Under the pieces are notes generated by a model that saw only the letters and a list, made by a program, of their open reading frames with translations, did no database searches and was not told the origin of the DNA. Positions 56,801 through 64,000 of a DNA stretch of 64,000 nt are shown in pieces (positions within the stretch are counted from its first letter, which is position 1; each line of letters opens with the position of its first letter). The position numbers and the translations under genes were made by a program. This stretch comes from Macropodus opercularis (Eukaryota > Chordata > Actinopteri > Anabantiformes > Osphronemidae). Location of the stretch: the NCBI GenBank assembly GCA_030770545.1, contig CM061090.1, positions 16,464,501-16,528,500 of the forward strand, written 5' to 3'.

Positions 56801-59800
56801 CGTGGTTGTTTTAGGTGCCTCGGTTGTAGTCATTGTCACTTCAGTTGTGGTTGTTGTGGGTACCTCAGTTGTTGTTGTTGCTTCTGTTGTAGTTGTTGTT
56901 GCTTCTGTTGTAGTTGTAGCTTCTGTAGTAGTTGACTCAGTTGTTGTTGTTGCTTCACTTGTGGTTGTTGTGGGTGACTCAGTTGTAGTCGTTGTTGCTT
57001 CTGTTGTAGTTGTTGTTGCTTCTGTTGTAGTTGTAGCTTCTGTAGTAGTTGACTCAGTTGTTGTTGTTGCTTCACTTGTGGTTGTTGTGGGTGACTCAGT
57101 TGTGGATGTTGTTGCTTCAGTTGTAGTTGTTGTTGTTTCAGTTGTGGTTGTTGTTGCTTCTGTTGTAGTTGTAGCTTCTGTAGTGGTTGTTGTGGGTGAC
57201 TCAGTTGTTGTTGCTTCTGTTGTGGTTGTTGTGGGTGACTCAGTTGTGGTCATTGTTGCTTCAGTCGTGGTTGTTGTTACTTCTGTAGTGGTTGTCGTGG
57301 GTGACTCAGTTGTTGTTGCATCTGTTGTAGTTGTTGATGTTTCAGTTGTAGTTGTTGTTTCTTCAGCTGTGGTTGTTGTGGGAGTCTCAGTTGTAGTTGT
57401 TGTTGCTTCTGTTGTAGTCGTAGCTTCTGTAGTGGGTGACTCAGTTGTTTCTGTTGCTTCTGTTGTAGTTGTAGCTTCTGTAGTGGGTGACTCAATTGTT
57501 GTTGTTGCTTCTATTGTAGTTGTAGCTTTTGTAGTAGTTGACTCAGTTGTTGTTGTTGCTTCACTTGTGGTTGTTGTGGGTACCTCAGTTGTAGTCGTTG
57601 TTGCTTCAGTTGTGGTTATTGTGGGTGACTCAGTTGTTGTTGCATCAGTTGTGGATGTTGTTGTTTCAGTTGTAGTTGTTGTTGTTTCAGTTGTGGTTGT
57701 TGTTGCTTCTGTTGTAGTTGTAGCTTCTGTAGTGGTTGTTGTGGGTGACTCAGTTGTTGTTGTTGTTGCTTCTGTTGTGGTTGTTGTGGGTGACTCAGTT
57801 GTGGTCATTGTTGCTTCAGTTGTGGTTGTTGTTACTTCTGTAGTGGTTGTTGTGGGTGACTCAGTTGTAGTTGTTGCTTCAGTTGTGGTTGTTGTGGGTG
57901 ACTCAGTCGTTGATGCTTCAGTTGCAGTTGTTGTTTCTTCAGCTGTGGTTGTTGCTTCAGTAGTAGTAGTTGTTGCTTCAGTTTTGGTTGTTGCTTCTGT
58001 TATAGTTATTGCTTCATTTGTGGTTGTTGTGGGTGCCTCAGTTGTAGTCGTTGTCCCTTCAGTTGTGGTTGTTGTGGGTACCTCAGTTGTTGTTGTTGCT
58101 TCTGTTGTAGTTGTAGCTTCTGTAGTAGTTGACTGAGTTGTTGATGTTGCTTCACTTGTGGTTGTTGTGTGTGCCTCAGGTGTAGTCGTTGTTGCTTCAG
58201 TTGTGGTTGTTGTGGGTACCTCAGTTGTAGTCGTTGTTGCTTTTGTAGTGAATGTTGTTGCTTCAGTTGTAGTTGTTGCTTCAGTTGTGGTTGTTGTGGG
58301 TGACTCAGTCGTTGATGCTTCAGTTGTAGTTGTTGTTTCTTCAGCTGTGGTTGTTGCTTCAGTAGTAGTAGTTGTTGCTTCAGTTTTGGTTGTTGCTTCT
58401 GTTATAGTTGTTGCTTTACTTGTGGTTGTTGTGGGTGCCTCAGTTGTAGTCGTTGTCCCTTCAGTTGTGGTTGTTGTGGGTACCTCAGTTGTTGTTGTTG
58501 CTTCTGTTGTAGTTGTAGCTTCTGTAGTAGTTGACTCAGTTGTTGATGTTGCTTCACTTGTGGTTGTTGTGTGTGCCTCAGTTATAGTCGTTGTTGCTTC
58601 AGTTGTGGTTGTTGTGGGTACCTCAGTTGTAGTCGTTGTTGCTTTTGTAGTGAATGTTGTTGCTTCAGTTGTAGTTGTTGCTTCAGTTGTGGTTGTTGTG
58701 GGTGACTCAGTCGTTGATGCTTCAGTTGTAGTTGTTGTTTCTTCAGCTGTGGTTGTTGCTTCAGTAGTAGTTGTTGCTTCAGTTTTGGTTGTTGTGGGTG
58801 CCTCAGTTGTAGTCGTTGTTGCTTCAGTTGTGGTTGTTTTAGGTGCCTCGGTTGTAGTCATTGTCACTTCAGTTGTGGTTGTTGTGGGTACCTCAGTTGT
58901 TGTTGTTGCTTCTGTTGTAGTTGTTGTTGCTTCTGTGTTAGTTGTAGCTTCTGTAGTAGTTGACTCAGTTGTTGTTGTTGCTTCACTTGTGGTTGTTGTG
59001 TGTGCCTCAGTTGTAGTCGTTGTTGCTTCAGTTGTGGTTGTTGTGGGTACCTCAGTTGTAGTCGTTGTTGCTTTTGTAGTGAATGTTGTTGCTTCAGTTG
59101 TAGTTGTTGCTTCAGCTGTGGTTGTTGTGGGTGACTCAGTCGTTGATGCTTCAGTTGTAGTTGTTGTTTCTTCAGCTGTGGTTGTTGCTTCAGTAGTAGT
59201 TGTTGCTTCAGTTTTGGTTGTTGTGGGTGCCTCAGTTGTAGTCGTTGTTGCTTCAGTTGTGGTTGTTTTAGGTGCCACGGTTGTAGTCATTGTCACTTCA
59301 GTTGTGGTTGTTGTGGGTACCTCAGTTGTTGTTGTTGCTTCTGTTGTAGTTGTTGTTGCTTCTGTTGTAGTTGTAGCTTCTGTAGTAGTTGACTCAGTTG
59401 TCGTTGTTGCTTCACTTGTGGTTGTTGTGGGTGACTCAGTTGTAGTCGTTGTTGCTTCAGTTGTGGTTGTTGTGGGTGAGTCAGTTGTTGTTGCATCAGT
59501 TGTGGATGTTGTTGCTTCAGTTGTAGTTGTAGCTTCTGTAGTGGTTGTTGTGGGTGACTCAGTTGTTGTTGCTTCTGTTGTGGTTGTTGTGGGTGACTCA
59601 GTTGTGGTCATTGTTGCTTCAGTTGTGGTTGTTGTTACTTCTGTAGTGGTTGTCGTGGGTGACTCAGTTGTTGTTGCATCTGTTGTAGTTGTTGATGTTT
59701 CAGTTGTGGTCATTGTTGCTTCAGTTGTGGTTGTTGTTACTTCTGTAGTGGTTGTCGTGGGTGACTCAGTTGTTGTTGCATCTGTTGTAGTTTCAGTTGT

Positions 59801-62800
59801 GGTTGTTGTTGCTTCTGTTGTAGTTGTTGCTTCAGTTTTGGTTGTTGTGGGTGTCTCAGTTGTAGTCGTTGTTGCTTCAGTTGTGGTTGTTTTAGGTGCC
59901 TCAGTTGTAGTCATTGTCACTTCAGTTGTGGTTGTTGTTGGTACCTCAGTTGTTGTTGTTGCTTCTGTTGTAGTTGTTGTTGCTTCTGTTGTAGTTGTAG
60001 CTTCTGTAGTAGTTGACTCAGTTGTTGTTGTTGCTTCACTTGTGGTTGTTGTGGGTGACTCAGTTGTAGTCGTTGTTGCTTCAGTTGTGGTTGTTGTGGG
60101 TGACTCAGTTGTTGTTGCATCAGTTGTGGATGATGTTGCTTCAGTAGTAGTTGTTATTGTTTCAGTTGTGGTTGTTGTTGCTTCAGTTGTAGCTGTTGTT
60201 GCTTTAGTTGTGGTTGTTGTGGGTGCCTCAGTTGTGGTTGTTGTGGGTGCCTCAGTTGTAGTCATTGTTGCTTCAGTTGTGGGTCCCTCAGTTGTAGTCG
60301 TTGTTGCCTCAGTTGTGGTTGTTGTCGCCTCAGTTGTGGTTGTTGTTGTCGCCTCAGTTGTGGTTGTTGTGGGTGCCTCAGTTGTAGTCGTTGTTGCTTC
60401 TGTTGTGGGTGCCTCAGTTGTAGTCGTCGTTGCTTCTGTTGTGGTTGTTGCTTTAGTTGTTGTTGCTTCTGTTGTAGTTGTAGCTTCTGTAGTGGTTGAT
60501 TCAGTTGTTGTTGTTGTTGCTTTTGTAGTGGTTGTTTTTTCTTCAGTTGTAGTTGTTTTCACTTCCGTAGTGGTTGTTGTGGGTGACTCAGTTGTTGTTG
60601 CTTGAGTTGTGGTTGTTGTTGCTTCTGTTGTAATTGTAGCTTCTGTAGTTGTTGTTGCTTCACTAGTTGTTGTTACTTCAGTAGTGGTTGTTGTTGTGGG
60701 TGCCTCAGTGTTGGTCGTTGTCAGTTCAGGTGTTGTTGTTGTTGTTGTTAGTGGTGCCTCAGTTGTTGCACTTGAAACTTTAAGTGAGTTAAACAACAAA
60801 AGGACATAAATATATACAGTCTTTGGTTTGATGTGTTGATTTTGACTTTTTAGAACTAGGCCTACACATTACTTACGTATGCCGTCCACAGTGATGGAGC
60901 TGGTTTCAATGTCAAAACCAGTGACAGTTGAAGATGCATTGATCAAAACATCAGCAATCTGAGTGTTGTTAGGAACAAATGAGTTGTTGAAGTTGATGTT
61001 AAATGTGTTGACGACTGATCCATTGCTGCAAGAGAGGAATCAATTTTTTTTTTAAATATGACATTTTCATTGTTAAAATGTTAAAAAAAGTGATAGGCAA
61101 ATACCTGTATTTTACAATGATCATACTAATAAAAGTCTTGAATTCCTCTCTGTAAAAAGGTTCAAGCTGTGTGATAAAACAGAAAAACAATTTTAATATT
61201 TAACCTATGAATCATGTTTTTACTGGCTCACTGTCACTGACAAAAAACACAAAACAAAGAGGAACATTGTGTAGCCACATGCTATATCCTAACAACGAGT
61301 TTTACCTGTGATGTTATCATTGTAGTTCGCCCTTTAAAATGTGTAGATGATGAATTTATTAAGTCAGTTGTAAATATGTCTGAGGGAGATCTGAAAGTCA
61401 CTAGTCTTGTTGCAATTCCAGAATTTGTAGTTGTCGCAGCTTCAATTGTAGTCATTGTTGCCTCAGTTGTGGTCGTTGTTAGTTCAGCTGTGGTTGTTGT
61501 GGGTGCCTCCATTGTAGTTGTTGTTGCTTCAGTTGTGGTTGTTGTTGCTTCAGTTGTAGCTCTTGTTATTTCACTTGTGGTCGTTGTGGGCTCAGTTGTT
61601 GTTAGTTCTCTTGTAGTTGTTTTTAATTCAGTTGTAGTCGTAGTTGCTTCATTTGTAGTTGTGGGTGCTTCAGTTGTGAGTGCAGTAGTTGTAGTTGTTG
61701 TTGCTTTAATTGTGGTTGTTGTGGCTGCCTCAGTTGTAGCCGTTGTTGTTTCAGTTGTGGTTGTTGTGGGTGCATCAGTTGTTGTTGCTTCAATTGTGGT
61801 TGTTGTTGGTGCATCAGTTGTGGTTGCTGTGGGTGCCTCCGTTGCAGTCGTTGTCGCTTCAGTTGTGGTTCTTGTGGCTGCATCAGTTGTGGTTGCTTCA
61901 GTTGTGGTTGTTGCAGCTTCAGTTGTAGTCGTTGTTGCCTCAGTTGTGGTCGTTGTTAGTTCAGTTGTAGTTGTTGTTGTTGCTTCAGTTGTGGTTGTTG
62001 TGGGTGCCTCAGTTGTAGTCGTAGTTGCTTCATTTGTAGTTGTGGGTGCTTCAGTTGTAAGTGCAGTAGTTGTGGTTGTTGTTGCTTCAGTTGTGGTTGT
62101 TGTGGGTACCTCAGTTGTAGTCGATGTTGCTTCAGTTGTGGTTGTTGTTGTTGCTTCAGTTGTGGTTGTTGTCGGTGCCTCAGTTGTAGTCGTTGTCACC
62201 TCAGTTGTGGGTACCTCAGTTGTAGTCGTTGCTTCAGTTGTGGTCGTTGTTGCTTCAGTTGTGGTTGTTGAGGGTGTCTCAGTTGTAGTCGTTGTTGCTT
62301 CAGTTGCGGTTGTTGTCACTTCAGTTGTAGTTGTAGTAAGTTCCTCAGTTGTAGTCGTGGTTGCTTCAGTTGTGGTTGCCTCAGTTGTAGTTGTTGTTTC
62401 TTCCGTTGTAGTTGTTGTGGGTGCCTCAGTTGTAGTCGTAGTTGCTTCATTTGTAGTTGTGGGTGCTTCAGTTGTAAGTGCAGTAGTTGTGGTTGTTGTT
62501 GCTTCAGTTGTGGTTGTTGTGGGTGCCTCAGTTGTAGTCGTTGTTGCTTCAGTTGTGGTTGTTGTTCCTTCCGTTGTAGTTGTTGTAGGTGCCTCGGTTG
62601 TAGTCGTTGTCACTTCAGTTGTAGTTGTAGTAAGTTCCTCACTTGTAGTTGTGGTTGCTTCAGTTGTGGTTGTTGTGGGTGCCTCAGTTGTAGTTGTTGT
62701 TTCTTCCGTTGTAGTTGTTGTAGGTGCCTCGGTTGTAGTCATTGTCGCTTCAGTTGTGGTTGTTGTAGGTGCCTCGGTTGTAGTCGTTGTCACTTCAGTT

Positions 62801-64000
62801 GTGGGTGCCGTAGTTGTAGTTGTTGTTGCTTCACTTGTGGTTGCTGTGGGTGCCTCACTTGTAGTCGTTGTTGCAGGTGCCTCGGTTGTAGTCGTTGTCA
62901 CTTCAGTTGTAGTTGTAGTAAGTTCCTCAGTTGTAGTCGTGGTTGCTTCAGTTGTGGTTGTTGTGGGTGCCTCAGTTGTAGTTGTTGTTTCTTCCGTTGT
63001 AGTTGTTGTAGGTGCCTCGGTTGTAGTCATTGTTGCTTCAATTGTGGTTGTTGTGGGTGCCTCAGTTGTAGTCGTAGTTGCTTCATTTGTAGTTGTGGGT
63101 GCTTCAGTTGTAAGTGCAGTAGTTGTGGTTGTTGTTGCTTCAGTTGTGGTTGTTGTGGGTACCTCGGTTGTAGTCGATGTTGCTTCAGTTGTGGTTGTTG
63201 TTGTTGCTTCAGTTGTGGTTGTTGTCGGTGCCTCAGTTGTAGTCGTTGTCACCTCAGTTGTGGGTACCTCAGTTGTAGTCGTTGCTTCAGTTGTGGTTGT
63301 TGTCACTTCAGTTGTGGGTACCTCAGTTGTAGTCGTTGCTTCAGTTGTGGTCGTTGTTGCTTCAGTTGTGGTTGTTGAGGGTGTCTCAGTTGTAGTCGTT
63401 GTTGCTTCAGTTGCGGTTGTTGTCACTTCAGTTGTAGTTGTAGTAAGTTCCTCAGTTGTAGTCGTGGTTGCTTCAGTTGTGGTTGCCTCAGTTGTAGTTG
63501 TTGTTTCTTCCGTTGTAGTTGTTGTGGGTGCCTCAGTTGTAGTCGTTGTTGCTTCAGTTGTGGTTGTTGTTCCTTCCGTTGTAGTTGTTGTAGGTGCCTC
63601 GGTTGTAGTCGTTGTCACTTCAGTTGTGGGTGCCGTAGTTGTAGTTGTTGTTGCTTCACTTGTGGTTGTTGTGGGTGCCTCAGTTGTAGTCGTAGTTGCT
63701 TCATTTGTAGTTGTGGGTGCTTCAGTTGTAGTCGTAGTTGCTTCATTTGTAGTTGTGGGTGCTTCAGTTGTAAGTGCAGTAGTTGTGGTTGTTGTTGCTT
63801 CAGTTGTGGTTGTTGTGGGTGCCTCAGTTGTAGTCGTTGTCACTTCAGTTGTGGGTGCCGTAGTTGTAGTTGTTGTTGCTTCACTTGTGGTTGCCTCACT
63901 TGTAGTCATTGTTGTAGGTGCCTCGGTTGTAGTCATTGTCGCTTCACTTGTGGTTGCTGTGGGTGCCTCACTTGTAGTCGTTGTTGTAGGTGCCTCGGTT
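38753..64000 (-). CDS. Gene C: multi-module giant Thr-rich SEA mucin, 5' end outside window
   Basis: Minus-strand coding exons in transcript order: >64000-61306, 61166-61105, 61025-60877, 60777-52115, 51985-51924, 51836-51688, 51588-40355, 40245-40181, 40043-39859, 39713-39391, 39237-39176, 39079-38931, 38835-38753 (TAA at 38755-38753). All junctions are GT-AG with consistent phases. The visible part codes for 7,959 aa, with four SEA domains separated by Thr stalks and ending in the same SEA1-linker-SEA2-GPI tail as genes A and B. The two upstream [Thr exon, 62-nt, 149-nt] cassettes are absent from A and B. The open frames in this stretch could be misread as three genes. The splice signals (each 149-nt exon ends in GTAAGT and the next Thr exon has a matching phase-1 acceptor), and the absence of any signal peptide, stop or poly(A) signal between them, favour one gene. 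The signal-peptide exon must lie beyond 64000. Confidence 0.82.
38931..39713 (-). other. Gene C linker and C-terminal SEA domain 2
   Basis: Exon 39713-39391 carries a linker (39713-39505) with AAPTNAASTAAATT-type repeats, then SEA2 (39504-39391, 39237-39176, 39079-38931): GIATKQVTFRSRLDTF, LQPLFKEAFTTFINM, NGSIYNTFDLNFNKSS. Linker exon length is 323 nt, between gene A (284) and gene B (347). Confidence 0.83.
39859..40465 (-). other. Gene C SEA domain 1
   Basis: From 40465-40355, 40245-40181 and 40043-39859: YTVSAVLIEPYTNDYSN, YKDLEKRT, IYKAKYGERFLYCYV, then AEMGLVFNTSTPIADLP and VVKTLMDAANNTNN. It is the most diverged SEA1 of the cluster; the second exon differs at most positions outside the IYxxKYG core. 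Again no G-S cleavage loop. Confidence 0.8.
40355..51588 (-). repeat. Gene C third Thr-rich exon (11,234 nt)
   Basis: Acceptor CACTTAAAG above 51588 (phase 1, LSSATTEAP again) and GTGAGT donor below 40355. It encodes T5EA, T4SEA, T5DA, T3QSP and T3ESP repeats. A 1,512-bp higher-order shift is marked by GTTGTATTTCTTG at 43551 and 45063 and by CTCGGTTGTTG at 43619 and 45131. The Asn-rich repeats of genes A and B are missing; the exon runs straight into SEA1 (TVSAVLIEPYTNDYSN, KYKDLEKRTIET). Confidence 0.85.
51688..52228 (-). other. Gene C internal SEA domain (second visible)
   Basis: Encoded by 52228-52115, 51985-51924 and 51836-51688: GIATKQVTFRSRSNTF, SSTHFKERTTMITSQ, VDPLFTKAFMTFIDM, NGSVVNTFDINFNNS. 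It has a GSVVN loop like the previous internal domain. The 62-nt exon uses a TTTTGTAG acceptor. Confidence 0.82.
52115..60777 (-). repeat. Gene C second Thr-rich exon (8,663 nt)
   Basis: The acceptor ends CACTTAAAG above 60777, phase 1, with protein starting LSSATTEAP. The GTAAGC donor lies below 52115. It is mainly T/E repeats with EA, EVP, EAP, ESP, KTE and AEE variants. A 2,499-bp higher-order shift is marked by TTGTGGATGTTG at 54601 and 57100, TAGTGGGTGACTCAGTTG at 54931 and 57430, and TTTAGGTGCC at 54311 and 56810. Its last 38 codons begin an internal SEA domain. Confidence 0.85.
60877..61419 (-). other. Gene C internal SEA domain (first visible)
   Basis: SEA2-type domain from 61419-61306, 61166-61105 and 61025-60877: GIATRLVTFRSPSDIF, SSTHFKGRTTMITSQ, LEPFYREEFKTFISM, NGSVVNTFNINFNNS, VLINASSTVTGFDIE. 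The cleavage loop GSVVN is closer to the classic G-SVVV motif than the C-terminal copies (GSIYN). Confidence 0.82.
61306..64000 (-). repeat. Gene C Thr-rich exon, first visible, partial
   Basis: Open in frame to the window edge. It encodes TTTTTEAP, TTTNEAT, TTEVTTTTTEELTTTT and TTALTTEAP variants, then GIATRLVTFRSPSDIF to open a SEA domain. The donor is CACAG|GTAAAAC. A marker (GTGGGTGCTTCAG) recurs at 62042 and 63095, a 1,053-bp in-frame higher-order shift. Confidence 0.82.

Noticed and set aside
52046..60799. Separate gene starting at Met 60799 (MLFNSLKVSS); likewise at 51610
   Set aside because: These Met codons lie in intron sequence just upstream of a phase-1 acceptor. There is no signal peptide, and the exon before (a SEA exon ending in GTAAGT) joins in frame, so they are internal exons of gene C.

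Overview
The window looks like animal, most likely ray-finned fish, nuclear DNA. The basis is spliced genes with GT-AG introns, AT-rich non-coding DNA, CA/TA microsatellites, a decayed LINE reverse-transcriptase tail of a type common in teleosts, and vertebrate-style SEA-domain mucins. There are no bacterial operons, RNA genes or CRISPR arrays. Almost all coding DNA lies on the minus strand.

The window holds a head-to-tail array of three paralogous giant, threonine-rich, membrane-tethered mucin genes. Gene A (551-10316, 5' UTR exon near 11168) and gene B (15356-32618, 5' UTR exons near 33782 and 34961) are complete. Gene C (38753 to beyond 64000) lacks its 5' end in this window. I rebuilt the exon structures from splice sites and phases. 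A and B have eight coding exons each: a signal-peptide exon (40 nt), one huge Thr-rich exon (7,952 nt in A, 15,383 nt in B), two exons completing a first SEA domain, a Thr/Ala-rich linker exon that runs into a second SEA domain, two exons completing it, and a last exon encoding a short hydrophobic tail that fits a GPI-anchor signal. Predicted lengths are 2,939 aa (A) and 5,437 aa (B). Gene C has at least 13 coding exons and at least 7,959 aa. It has the same 3' end as A and B, plus at least two upstream copies of a [Thr-rich exon - SEA exon - SEA exon] cassette bounded by phase-1 introns.

Between A and B (about 11.2-15.0 kb) lie a conserved upstream block, a (CA)n tract, a broken LINE fragment and a (TA)n tract. 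Upstream of B, a 1,179-bp segment carrying the 5' UTR exon and putative promoter is tandemly duplicated, with a chimeric junction that points to unequal crossing-over. From 35.5 to 38.3 kb there is a second version of the conserved upstream block. The downstream flanks of all three genes (1-150, about 14890-15070, about 38190-38370) are alike, so the duplicated unit includes gene plus upstream DNA.

The proteins are inferred to be heavily O-glycosylated cell-surface mucins: a signal peptide for export, a long Thr/Glu/Pro stalk, two membrane-proximal SEA domains that may self-cleave, and a lipid anchor. Thousands of plus-strand Val-rich and minus-strand Gln/Leu-rich codons are shadows of the Thr repeats and are not genes.
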